Shown in pieces: positions 48,545 to 57,518 of a stretch of DNA of 64,000 nucleotides. A model generated the notes under the pieces. That model was given only the letters and a program-made list of their open reading frames with translations. It was not told the DNA's origin and searched no databases. The DNA comes from Prolixibacteraceae bacterium (GTDB lineage Bacteria; Bacteroidota; Bacteroidia; Bacteroidales; Prolixibacteraceae). Location: contig JAIBEY010000036.1 in assembly GCA_019459525.1 (NCBI GenBank), positions 40,666 to 104,665 of the forward strand. Reading direction: 5' to 3'. How positions within the stretch are numbered: the stretch's first letter is position 1; every line of letters begins with the position of its first letter. Position numbers and translations under genes: made by a program.

Positions 48545-50839
48545 ATGAAAAACAAAATATTCCTGATCCTAATTTCACTGCTTCTGGCATCTTGCAGTGG
48601 TACAAGGCATTTACCCGAAGGTGAAAAGCTTTATACCGGTGCGGAAATTAAGCTGGAATCGGTGGATAAACCCAATACCCGGCTGGCTAAATCTGCTGCT
48701 GAAAGCGCTGTCCGTCCGTCGCCAAACAAAGTTTTTCTGGGCATCCGCCCGAAATTATGGATGTACAATGCGGCTGGCGAGGAACCCAAAACGAAACTCG
48801 AAAAGTGGTTGAGAAAAAAAGGCGAAGAGCCTGTACTGATGAGTAGCGTAAAACCCGGGGCTACTTCCGCAATTATTGACGCCAAACTCTTTAACCTGGG
48901 CATATTTAAAAGCTATACCGAATCGAAAACCGTTGAAAAGAAACGCACCGCGAAAGTCATTTACACCAGCAACATTCACGATCCGTATGTGGTTACCAAC
49001 CTGGAATATGCCATTCAGGATGATAGCCTAAGTCGCCTGATCCTTGCTGAAAAAGATAATTCGGTGATTAAACCAGGGCAGGATTATAACCTCGATAACC
49101 TGAGAAACGAGCGGATGCGAATTGATGCTTTTCTGAAAAACAAAGGTTACTTTTACTTCAATCCCGATTATTTGTTGTTTAAAGCCGACACTTCGGATGT
49201 AAATAAAACGGTAACCTTTAAATTAACTTTAAAAGACAGCCTCCCGAAAAGTACGTTGACCGTTTACCGGCTTAACAATGTGCATATCAATCAGAATTAT
49301 TCGCTGAACGAGCGTCGTACACGCAATAATCCCGATACCATGATTGTTCAGGATATGGTGTTTTTCGGGAAAGAAGAACGAATGGCAATCAAGCCACAGG
49401 TATTGGCCCGATCAATTTATTTACATAAACACGACATTTTTTCGCGGCAAAATCACCTCATTACCCTGAACCGGCTGATGTCGATGGGTAATTTTAAACT
49501 GGTGCAGGTAAACTTTGCCGAAAGTACGGATTCCGGCCCGGGATTACTGGATGCCAATATCCTGATGACACCCATGCCCAAACGCACCTTCAGGGCCGAA
49601 ATTGACATGGTTTCCAAATCGAACAATTACTCCGGACCCCGGATGAATTTAAGTATCCTGAACCGGAATACCTTTGGCGGCGCCGAATTGCTCAACCTGA
49701 AACTGGCCGGATCGTTCGAGGCTCAATTAGGTAACAAGAATGAAAACCTGTATTCTTATTCCTACAACCCGCAACTGGAATTAACTTTCCCCCGTTTTCT
49801 GGTTCCGTTCAACATCAGGCAAACCAGCAGCATTTATATTCCCAAAACGAGCCTTTTGCTTTCGTACAATTTCCTGAAACGGGTTAATTATTTCGATATG
49901 CGCACCTTCAGGCTGGTTTATGGCTTCAAATGGAAAGAAAACATCAGGAAGGAACACGAACTGAGTCCGATCGACATCAGCTACACGTCGGTTGGAAACC
50001 AGTCGGATTTATTTACCAAACTGATCAATGCCAATCCTTTTCTTGAAAAAAGCTATGAGGAGCAGTTCATCGCTGGCGGAAGTTATTTGTTTACCTACAA
50101 CGAGCAAATGCTGACCGGAAAAAAGCTGCAATCCTATTTTCATATCGGCACAGAGCTGGCCGGAAACGTGTTTTCGTTGGGCAAAGCGATTGGCGGCAAA
50201 AAAATATCTTCGGATGATCCGGGCAAAGTGGTGGGTTCCGTCTATTCGCAATATGCAAAACTGAGCCTCGACGGAAGAACTTACTTTACGTTTAAAGATA
50301 AGAATAAACTGGCCCTGAGGCTTTTTACCGGAATAGCTACCCCATTCGGGAACTCGTCGGTAATGCCTTATTCCAAACAGTTTTTTAGCGGAGGGCCAAA
50401 CAGCATTCGTGCATTTCAGATTAATTCTGTAGGACCCGGAACTTATTTTCAAAATCCAGATAGTTTGGGATTGCTGCAATTGGGAGGCGATATAAAACTC
50501 GAAATGAATGCAGAATATCGCTTTGGTATTTACCGCTTTTTTAAAGGAGCCTTGTTTGTTGACGCGGGAAATGTATGGTTACAAAAATCCAATCCGTCAG
50601 ATCTTGGTACTCCGTTCCGGTTTTCCGGATTCATGAATGAGTTAGCCGTTGGGGCAGGTGTCGGAATGCGAATTGATGTTTCCTTTTTTATTTTAAGGTT
50701 TGACCTGGCTATGCCGTTAAGAAAAAAGCCTGAGCTTGAAGACAATTTCAGGTGGGTGACCAATGAAATCGACTTCGGAAGCTCCACCTGGCGAAAAGAT
50801 AACCTGGTTTTGAATGTGGCTATCGGGTATCCGTTCTAG
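48545..50839 (+). CDS. tamL: TamL-type outer-membrane BamA-family lipoprotein
   Basis: This 764-residue protein has a lipoprotein signal (IFLILISLLLASCSGTR, cysteine near residue 17). POTRA-like repeats (residues 30-400) include LRNERMRIDAFLKNKGYFYF, and a C-terminal beta-barrel of BamA/TamA type contains SGGPNSIRAFQINSVGPGTY, the lid-lock region, and the end IGYPF. Bacteroidota use a lipidated TamA homologue, TamL, with TamB. The gene is directly downstream of tamB. Confidence 0.92.
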   Translation: MKNKIFLILISLLLASCSGTRHLPEGEKLYTGAEIKLESVDKPNTRLAKSAAESAVRPSPNKVFLGIRPKLWMYNAAGEEPKTKLEKWLRKKGEEPVLMSSVKPGATSAIIDAKLFNLGIFKSYTESKTVEKKRTAKVIYTSNIHDPYVVTNLEYAIQDDSLSRLILAEKDNSVIKPGQDYNLDNLRNERMRIDAFLKNKGYFYFNPDYLLFKADTSDVNKTVTFKLTLKDSLPKSTLTVYRLNNVHINQNYSLNERRTRNNPDTMIVQDMVFFGKEERMAIKPQVLARSIYLHKHDIFSRQNHLITLNRLMSMGNFKLVQVNFAESTDSGPGLLDANILMTPMPKRTFRAEIDMVSKSNNYSGPRMNLSILNRNTFGGAELLNLKLAGSFEAQLGNKNENLYSYSYNPQLELTFPRFLVPFNIRQTSSIYIPKTSLLLSYNFLKRVNYFDMRTFRLVYGFKWKENIRKEHELSPIDISYTSVGNQSDLFTKLINANPFLEKSYEEQFIAGGSYLFTYNEQMLTGKKLQSYFHIGTELAGNVFSLGKAIGGKKISSDDPGKVVGSVYSQYAKLSLDGRTYFTFKDKNKLALRLFTGIATPFGNSSVMPYSKQFFSGGPNSIRAFQINSVGPGTYFQNPDSLGLLQLGGDIKLEMNAEYRFGIYRFFKGALFVDAGNVWLQKSNPSDLGTPFRFSGFMNELAVGAGVGMRIDVSFFILRFDLAMPLRKKPELEDNFRWVTNEIDFGSSTWRKDNLVLNVAIGYPF

Positions 50840-50972
50840 GCCCGGGAAAAACTTTAAAGCATAAAAAAGATGTGTTAAATAGCTTTGAAATACAAACACA
50901 ACCACTTACTTTTAGCACAACTAAACGCTAAATACTTACCTCCTATAATAAATGGAGACTCAAAAATAATAT

Positions 50973-52547
50973 ATGGATGGATTACTTGATTCGAAAAATG
51001 AATTGAAGTATCAAATGCTTCGAAAGTTTTTGTATACATGGCCTTTAGAAAGAATCAAACAAATGGCTTTGGAGGAATACTCTAATATCGGAGACAAAGA
51101 TACTTTTTGCTATTGGTTAGAATTTGAAGCGGAGAATTTAGGGCGGATTGGAGGAAAACCATCAAATAAATTTGGTATTTGGAGAAGGAAAACTGAAAGA
51201 GAAATTGTTTCGAGTGATTTCCTGTTTGATAGTTATTATGCATGGTATAGAAAATATGGGCAAACAGCTCAGGAAGCATTTTCAACTGTAAAGAATCATA
51301 TAATAAGAATAATTGAAAGTTCGCAAAGTGGTAATTTTAAAAATATTGATGGGATAGATTTAGATAGTTTATCTCGATGGAAAATTGCCTTTATTTATTC
51401 GAACTTCAGATTAATGCCAATCTATAAAAATGTTGTAATTAGAAAAATAGCAAAACATTTTGAACATCCAAATTTTGAAAGGGCTAGATTGTCGGAACTT
51501 CATCAATATATTGCAGAACATAAACCTGATGATGAAGATTTTTTTGTTTATGCTGCCAAACAATATGAAATTTCAACTAAAATACATGATAGAAATTATT
51601 ATATTATTGGATCTAAATATGAGGATGATGAAGGCAGAGATAATGTTAATATCGCTGAGTATATGCTTAAACGAAATGTTATAGCTACTGGTTTTTTTTG
51701 GCAGGTGGACTTTTCAGGATTATATAATCATTCACCTCAAGAAATTAATACGTGGATAGATAACAATGTTAAAGATAAATCCGGGAAATATCAGGCTGGG
51801 AAAAGGACATTAGGATATTTTTTAAATCTGAGACCAGGAGACATAATAGCAATAAAATCTCATGGGCAATATGGTAATCTGACAATTATTGCATATGCGG
51901 AAGTTAAAGAGGTTGAAGGTAAAGTTTATGAATGGGATGGTAATGATTTTCCAGGAGGATTAGGTCAAATTGTTCATGTTGAATTTATTGAATCAGATTT
52001 AAAGATTAACACAGGTTTAAATTATGCACAAACGATTCATCACATAATTCCAGGAGAGAAAGAAGGTCACTTTGAGAAAATATTTGGAAGCTATTCCACC
52101 TTAGAAATAGATGATGATGATATATCTGTTGAAAAAGATAGAATAAATGAAAAACAAATTGAGCCACAATATCGGGCAGTTTCATACACTAAGTTTGTAT
52201 CGCAAACACACAATAAGATCCAGAATGCGTTCGCGAAAAAATTAAAACAGCAATTCCCATACGATGTAGTTAGAACAGAATCAAATCGTATTGATATTAA
52301 GAGAGAAAATGAAAAAGAACTTTTTTACTACGAGGTAAAACCATATAATAGTGCATTTATTTGTATTCGAGAAGGAATCGGACAATTATTAGATTATTAT
52401 TATTCTAATACATCAAAATCAAAAAAAATACATTTAAGAATCGTTGGTACACCACAGCCTTTTGATAATGATTTGAGATTTATTGATTTCATTAAGCGGT
52501 CTTTAAACATTTCCTTTGATTATATCGGGTTTAAGATTGAGAACTAA
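50973..52547 (+). CDS. Putative modification-dependent nuclease (EVE-like + PD-(D/E)XK)
   Basis: This 524-residue protein has three parts. The N-terminal 180 residues are helical, with DTFCYWLEFEAENLGRIGGK similar to the lead segment of McrB-like restriction proteins (recalled, not searched). Residues 205-365 look like an EVE/PUA-type modified-base reader (NYYIIGSKYEDDEG, LNLRPGDIIAIKSHG, ITIIAYAEVKEV-like strands). The C-terminus has a PD-(D/E)XK core: D441 in NRIDIKRE, E454 and K456 in YEVKPY, and Q471 in GQLLDYY. It is AT-rich with codon use unlike its neighbours, suggesting recent transfer. It is probably a stand-alone anti-phage restriction enzyme. Confidence 0.72.
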   Translation: MDGLLDSKNELKYQMLRKFLYTWPLERIKQMALEEYSNIGDKDTFCYWLEFEAENLGRIGGKPSNKFGIWRRKTEREIVSSDFLFDSYYAWYRKYGQTAQEAFSTVKNHIIRIIESSQSGNFKNIDGIDLDSLSRWKIAFIYSNFRLMPIYKNVVIRKIAKHFEHPNFERARLSELHQYIAEHKPDDEDFFVYAAKQYEISTKIHDRNYYIIGSKYEDDEGRDNVNIAEYMLKRNVIATGFFWQVDFSGLYNHSPQEINTWIDNNVKDKSGKYQAGKRTLGYFLNLRPGDIIAIKSHGQYGNLTIIAYAEVKEVEGKVYEWDGNDFPGGLGQIVHVEFIESDLKINTGLNYAQTIHHIIPGEKEGHFEKIFGSYSTLEIDDDDISVEKDRINEKQIEPQYRAVSYTKFVSQTHNKIQNAFAKKLKQQFPYDVVRTESNRIDIKRENEKELFYYEVKPYNSAFICIREGIGQLLDYYYSNTSKSKKIHLRIVGTPQPFDNDLRFIDFIKRSLNISFDYIGFKIEN

Positions 52548-52626
52548 GGATATTTAAGTAATCTGATTTAATTGGACATCTTTCCATTTGGGTGGATTCT
52601 AAAATATATGCTACAATCTATAGTTT

Positions 52627-53730
52627 TCATCCGCATTCATCAGTTGATTTGGGAGCATGGTAAGGGATTGTGAAACAAATTGATTGATTGTCAGCCTCCA
52701 AACCTTCAGTTTCAAGAGTACCGCCAAACAATTCGATCATTTTTTTTGCCAGTTCCATACTGAAGTCCGATTCGTACTGAAATGAAAATTCTGGATAGAG
52801 GCCTCTCTGTCTGGCATGGGATTGGATTTTTTCCGGAACATCGGCCATTTGGCTATGCGTATTTCGGGCATAAAAGCGAATTTCCTGCTTTTCGGGGGAT
52901 AATTCATAGCCAAATTCGATAAAGTCATCTTTTTGTGCCTGTTTGATTATGCTATTTATTAAACGCTGAATTATCAGCTTTATCTTTTTGCTGTCGGTGT
53001 ACATCCGAAGTGATTTGTCCGGATTGTGGTAACTGATAGTAAGTTCGTTGTTATAAAGGATTGCTTTACTTTCAAAGTTTGCTTTTACATCGGCAAAAAT
53101 AGATTCGATGGATGTGTCCTGGTTCTGTTCGCACAATTGATCACCCGAGTATAAATGCGAGAGTTCAATCAGGTCATTCATGATGGACAAGAACTGTTCG
53201 GAACTTTTTCTGATTATGGTATAAAATTCGTCTCTGTTAGGTTCAAGCTCGTCGGAAGAAAGATCTGTAATAATGCTCATAAATCCGAGAATATGATTGA
53301 GCGGAGTCCTCACTTCGTGCGAAATATTTTGTAGAAAGGCTGTTTTAATTGCTCTGGAGATCATTAATTCGTTCCGAAAATCGTCCAGTTTGTATTGGAG
53401 TTTTTTAATCGCATCGTTTTTCTCCAGAATGCCAAGATACTCGCCACATTGAAAAACAGGAAGCGCTTCGGAAGGCGTCATTTCAAATTTGCCGATTAGT
53501 TCACCGAAAGAATCATCGGTTTGAATTATTCCTTTAGGAGTTAAACAATCGATAACTAATTTACAGGGTTTGGCCAGTATATCGGATGGGGTAAGTATTC
53601 CGTAAAACTTATTTTTCTCATCGGTTACCACCAGATAATGCTTTTCCTTCAACCTATTTTCAATGGATTTGATACTTTCATAAGGGCGTACTATTGGATA
53701 AGTTACTAATATGCAGTCTTTTATTGTCAT
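52627..53730 (-). CDS. CBS-domain histidine-kinase-like protein with degenerate ATPase
   Basis: This 367-residue protein has two CBS motifs (residues 8-110, DEKNKFYGILTPSDILA and GEYLGILEKNDAIKK) that could bind adenine nucleotides. A coiled coil and a HisKA domain with H138 in NISHEVRTP follow. The HATPase region keeps an N-box-like RLINSIIKQA, but the G1 DxGxG is replaced by ARNTHSQM and no G2 glycine run is visible. It is thus probably a pseudokinase or phosphatase-type partner. I use ATG 53730 on the minus strand; a TTG at 53757 is less likely. No membrane segment. Confidence 0.82.
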   Translation of the reverse strand: MTIKDCILVTYPIVRPYESIKSIENRLKEKHYLVVTDEKNKFYGILTPSDILAKPCKLVIDCLTPKGIIQTDDSFGELIGKFEMTPSEALPVFQCGEYLGILEKNDAIKKLQYKLDDFRNELMISRAIKTAFLQNISHEVRTPLNHILGFMSIITDLSSDELEPNRDEFYTIIRKSSEQFLSIMNDLIELSHLYSGDQLCEQNQDTSIESIFADVKANFESKAILYNNELTISYHNPDKSLRMYTDSKKIKLIIQRLINSIIKQAQKDDFIEFGYELSPEKQEIRFYARNTHSQMADVPEKIQSHARQRGLYPEFSFQYESDFSMELAKKMIELFGGTLETEGLEADNQSICFTIPYHAPKSTDECG

Positions 53731-53995
53731 TTCAATTCCCCCTGTATTGAATCGCAAGTAAATTTAAACAGTCTTTATTTCAGCCAAGTGTTCAGAAGCG
53801 AATTTCGTTGAAGATTAATTGAACCCAAAATTGGTCTTTCATATCCATGTGTGTTTAATGTGTAAATCGAATCATTGTCAAAAGACATAAATATTACATG
53901 AGATGCTGTGACAAATGATAAAAATCAATTTACGATTTGGCAAAAAGCCGGAATTTATCGATCATTACAAACTTTTTTAATAATTGGGTGAATAA

Positions 53996-55309
53996 ATGGT
54001 ATCCTTGGCTGAGTTATATAAAATGGCAATATTGCTATGCCCGGTCTTTTCTTCTTTGTTTGCGATACTGATTTTACTCCTTGATATTAAATATTCATCC
54101 AGGAAACCCCTGAAATTAAACTATTATTTACTCGCGTTCTTCGGCTCGGTATTCCTCTCCTGGTTGTCAGCAATTCTGTATTTTTATATGCCCATGGTTT
54201 ATATTTACATAAACTGGTTATCCATGCTTGCTTTTATGCTCATGCAGGTATTCTTCTACGGATTTATTTTTGAAGTCACCCACATCAATGAGCAAGAAAC
54301 AATTTCGAAATTCAATTACCTGTTTCCTGCGTTACTTTCCCTTTTATTACTTGTTGTTTCGCTCATTACTCCTGTTTCAGACCAACACAACGTCATGCTA
54401 TCCAAAGGGGTTTATTCAGGAGGGCCAAAGGTGTTTTTTTATCTCAACTACAGCAAAATATTTTTCAGACTGCTATTTAGCCTGATCTATTCAACACTCG
54501 GGTTTAACCGATTACTCAGATATCAGAAGTTTATCAGAAATTTTTCCTCAAACGAAGAAAAGGGCTCGTTGAGATGGGTTTCAACGTTATTGGTTTTTTC
54601 CATGCTACTGGTTCTTGTTCCTCTGTTTAGTATGTTTTCGTCGCGAGAAGAAATGGCTTATTCTCCCATGTCCATATTTTTTGTCCTGATACTTCTTTAC
54701 CTGTATGGTTATGTTTGTCTGCATGTTATAAAAAGGGATCGTTATATCATCGATCTTTCTGATGAAACAGGCACTATCAGTAAACACCATCAAGAGGGAG
54801 ATCAGTTGTACGCCTTCGCCTACCAACCCAATTACGAAAAATTCAGCTCCCCCAACATGGAGAAGAAAACAGAAGCAGAGAATGAGGTGCCTGGCAGAGA
54901 ATTTCGCACACTCAGGGAAGTTGAATCAGCCATTATTACTAAAACAGATGAAGATGAACTATCTCCTTATTTAAAGAAGAATATACTGAACCGCGACTTC
55001 TTTGATACCTTTATGCAGGTTGAAAAACCTTATTTAAATGCAGATCTGCGAATTACAGATCTGGTGGACCGGCTACATGTGAACCGAACATACATCTCTT
55101 CTTTTATTAACAAGGAATATGGTGTAAACTTCTCAACTTTTATCAATACTTACCGATTGCAGGAGTATAAAGCACTCGTAGATAGGCCTGAATACAGCAA
55201 AATGAGTAAATCGGAACTTGCCGAAATGGCCGGATTTAATAGTTACAGAAGCTTTCAGCGGACCGAAAAAGAAGTTTCAGCCAGCAAAAAAACAGGGATC
55301 ATGACCTGA
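53996..55309 (+). CDS. Membrane-bound AraC-family regulator
   Basis: This 437-residue protein has six to seven N-terminal membrane helices (residues 10-250, including KAILLCPVFSSLFAILIL-like segments) and a C-terminal AraC HTH. The HTH contains LRITDLVDRLHVNRTYISSF then INTYRLQEYKALV and KSELAEMAGFNSYRSFQRTE. The second recognition helix is partly degenerate. Membrane-AraC fusions of this kind are common in Bacteroidota and couple envelope signals to transcription. It is divergent from the CBS kinase gene, with a 265-bp shared gap. Confidence 0.9.
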   Translation: MVSLAELYKMAILLCPVFSSLFAILILLLDIKYSSRKPLKLNYYLLAFFGSVFLSWLSAILYFYMPMVYIYINWLSMLAFMLMQVFFYGFIFEVTHINEQETISKFNYLFPALLSLLLLVVSLITPVSDQHNVMLSKGVYSGGPKVFFYLNYSKIFFRLLFSLIYSTLGFNRLLRYQKFIRNFSSNEEKGSLRWVSTLLVFSMLLVLVPLFSMFSSREEMAYSPMSIFFVLILLYLYGYVCLHVIKRDRYIIDLSDETGTISKHHQEGDQLYAFAYQPNYEKFSSPNMEKKTEAENEVPGREFRTLREVESAIITKTDEDELSPYLKKNILNRDFFDTFMQVEKPYLNADLRITDLVDRLHVNRTYISSFINKEYGVNFSTFINTYRLQEYKALVDRPEYSKMSKSELAEMAGFNSYRSFQRTEKEVSASKKTGIMT

Positions 55310-55409
55310 TGGATGAATCAGGCCTTGCTCGGTTTTTCAGATATGACGGGAGCCCGACCCTCTTCTTGTTTGAGAACTTTTCAACAGTCGTCGTAGGCCA
55401 GCCCCCAAA

Positions 55410-55476
55410 CCTGTAAATCATGTAACTCTTTGCTGAAATTGTGTAACAGTTTCCGGAAGTTAAAAGACCATTTTGG
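55410..55476 (+). promoter_or_regulatory. Tandem-TGTAA promoter block, site 14 (orphaned)
   Basis: Block 55410-55447 opens CCTGTAAATCATGTAAC and ends TTGTGTAAC, followed after 21 bp by CATTTTGG (55469-55476). Only a short truncated frame follows (55508), so its original target gene appears decayed. Confidence 0.65.
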
Positions 55477-55507
55477 GCTGTAATACAAAACCCAACAATC
55501 AACGTCA

Positions 55508-55564
55508 ATGGAAAACATTTTAGCGTATGTATTAACTGTATTTACGGCATTTTTGCCGCCATGA
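55508..55564 (+). pseudogene. Truncated small membrane protein (YqaE/Pmp3-like start)
   Basis: ATG 55508 reads MENILAYVLTVFTAFLPP and then stops. Hydrophobic helix plus FLPP resembles the start of YqaE/Pmp3 proteins, whose second helix should follow. None does. It lies at the expected distance from promoter site 14, so it is probably what remains of a stress-induced gene. Assignment is tentative. Confidence 0.45.
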
Positions 55565-55625
55565 ACCCCATTCCAGAGAATTGTTATAGCTATGATTTGT
55601 TGTAAATGCCAACTTTTTTCACCTG

Positions 55626-55784
55626 CTAATATTGATATCTTGCCTGACTTTCATCAACAGCAATCACATTGTCAGGTTTTGGGAAGCTAAGAATATTGCG
55701 ATCGTCGAAAAAATCAGGTGTATCATCCTGGGCATATTCGGTGTCAAGTATGTTGGTCGGAGGAATCAAACTGGCTCTTAATGC
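55626..55784 (-). pseudogene. Gene fragment on the minus strand, unrecognised family
   Basis: An open 52-codon stretch without a start codon ends at a TAG (55626-55628). It reads LRASLIPPTNILDTEYAQ and continues DDTPDFFDDRNILSFPKP, then DNVIAVDESQARYQY. The amino-acid make-up is that of a real protein C-terminus (acidic, aromatic, few rare residues) and is cut upstream by stops. I do not recognise the family. It lies between promoter sites 14 and 15 in the opposite direction. Confidence 0.5.
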
Positions 55785-55807
55785 TTAATATAAACTTCAT
55801 AAGTAAG

Positions 55808-55875
55808 CCGATGAATCATGCAATTCTTTAACTAAATTGTGTGAAGTTTTTCAGAAACAATTGACACCATCATTG
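55808..55875 (+). promoter_or_regulatory. Tandem-TGTAA promoter block, site 15 (weak)
   Basis: Block 55808-55845 opens CCGATGAATCATGCAAT and ends TTGTGTGAA. The -7 region (CATCATTG, 55868-55875) is a poor match. It points into the L,D-transpeptidase gene. Confidence 0.5.
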
Positions 55876-55895
55876 TTGTTAATAATACCTATACT

Positions 55896-57182
55896 ATGCA
55901 TCCAATGAATAATATCCGAAAAATACTAACTGCACTTATCCTTAGCTGTTTGGTGGCAACCAGTTGGACCCAGCAACCAGTTGTAAAGACCAATACAGAG
56001 CTTAAGTCAGACTCTTTGGTACAGAAATTTTACGCTATCTACCCCGAACCGCTGTATTGGCTCTCGTCGCGCAAAGACACCAAAAGGGCAACCGAATGGC
56101 TCACTGCCATCGAAATTGCAAAAGATTCAGGCCTGGTTTCGAAGAAACTGATGACCGGAAAGATACGCACAGCAATGCTTGCAAAAAATATCCGGAACAA
56201 AGTTTTAAAAGCCAATACCGATAAGCAGATTACCAGCGTGGTTTTAAACTTCATTAAAGAATTACAGGAAATTAACGTTCACTTTGATTACGATGAAGTT
56301 AAAGCCCCACCGCGCGATTCCGCATTGATTTACCAGTTGATGAATTCGAAAGACAAAGCCGTTTCGCAAGTCGTTTCGGAGCTTGATTGTCAAGATCGGG
56401 ATTATCAGGTCCTGAAAAAATTCCTGAAAGATTCCATCCCGGACAAGAATTCACTGAAATACAAATCGGTTGTTCTTTCGATGAACTATTTGAAATACCT
56501 GGCAGCGAATCGTCAGTCGGAATACATTGTTGCAAATATTCCTGAAACAGAAGTCAGGTACTACCGTGATAACCAGGTGGCGTTGAAAATGAAATCGGTG
56601 GTTGGCAAAAAGAAAAATCCAACGCCAACTATCGCATCACACATTACAAGTATTGTCACCTTTCCGGCCTGGAACGTTCCCTATTCCATCGCGTCTAAGG
56701 AACTGTTGCCCAAAATACAAAAAGACGAGAGTTATCTCGAACGAAATAATTTTGAAGTAGTTGATGCCAAAGGAAACGTCGTTGACGATTCGGAATTGGA
56801 TTGGGCTAGCTATACGGAAAAAAACTTTCCTTATTTTTTCCGGGAGTCAACCGGGCCAAACAATTCGCTGGGAGTTTTAAAGTTTAACCTGGGAAATCCA
56901 TTCAGCATCTATTTACACGACACCAACTCGAAAGGTGGTTTTGCGAAAGAATCGCGGTTTTTGAGTCACGGCTGTGTGAGACTCGAGAAACCCATTGAAC
57001 TGGCAGTGGCACTGACTGATGGGAAAATTGATCCCAAAAAATTAAAAAATGGTCAAAAAGACACCGAAACCAAAATCATAAAGCTAAATAAAAGGGTGCC
57101 GGTTTTCATTGTATATATGCCGGTAGTGGTTAGCGGTCAAAAAGTAACTTTCCTGAAAGACGTGTACGGGCTAGTTCAGTAA
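55896..57182 (+). CDS. L,D-transpeptidase (YkuD/YcbB type)
   Basis: This 428-residue exported protein has a signal peptide (ILTALILSCLVATSWTQ) and a helical region (residues 30-230) like the scaffold of YcbB-type transpeptidases. The YkuD catalytic domain has HDTNSKGGFAKESRFLSHGC and VRLEKP, with the nucleophile cysteine near residue 360. It forms 3-3 crosslinks in peptidoglycan, a cell-wall change linked to stress resistance. Promoter site 15 lies upstream. It is followed by an inverted repeat and a convergent second transpeptidase-type gene. Confidence 0.9.
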   Translation: MHPMNNIRKILTALILSCLVATSWTQQPVVKTNTELKSDSLVQKFYAIYPEPLYWLSSRKDTKRATEWLTAIEIAKDSGLVSKKLMTGKIRTAMLAKNIRNKVLKANTDKQITSVVLNFIKELQEINVHFDYDEVKAPPRDSALIYQLMNSKDKAVSQVVSELDCQDRDYQVLKKFLKDSIPDKNSLKYKSVVLSMNYLKYLAANRQSEYIVANIPETEVRYYRDNQVALKMKSVVGKKKNPTPTIASHITSIVTFPAWNVPYSIASKELLPKIQKDESYLERNNFEVVDAKGNVVDDSELDWASYTEKNFPYFFRESTGPNNSLGVLKFNLGNPFSIYLHDTNSKGGFAKESRFLSHGCVRLEKPIELAVALTDGKIDPKKLKNGQKDTETKIIKLNKRVPVFIVYMPVVVSGQKVTFLKDVYGLVQ

Positions 57183-57390
57183 CGCCAGCAAAGTTTATTC
57201 TAACACAGATTACTCAGATGAACACAGATTGAAAACATATTTTATCTGTTAATAATTCGTTTTTAAATTGACAGATAACCTGTTATACATCTATGCGTCG
57301 TATCAACTCGCCAATAATCTTTCTCTTGTTTGATAGCTAATTATCTCTGTGGTATCTGTGGTGGTACAAGTGTTACATACCAAATTAACA

Positions 57391-57518
57391 AGTGTTGTGT
57401 TAACAATGGGTGACGGTTTAGGCTCCTTAGTCGTACCTCCTCGGAGTTACGTCACTGCGAAGACGAGGAACGAGGATGAAGCAGACTCAAACAAAAATAT
57501 GAGCCTTAACACAACACT
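57391..57518. repeat. Inverted-repeat element between convergent transpeptidase genes
   Basis: AGTGTTGTGTTAA (57391-57403) and TTAACACAACACT (57506-57518) form perfect 13-bp ends, with GGCTC/GAGCC inside. The middle holds CGTCACTGCGAAGACGAGGA, resembling a widespread CGTCATTGCGAGGAACGAAG-type repeat (recalled). The right end overlaps the stop of the minus-strand gene. It may serve as a terminator for both genes. Confidence 0.65.

Noticed and set aside
53844..53890. A 17th tandem-TGTAA block between the CBS kinase and the membrane AraC gene
   Set aside because: One half-site resembles the motif (AATGTGTAAATCG), but the second half and the -7 spacing are missing.
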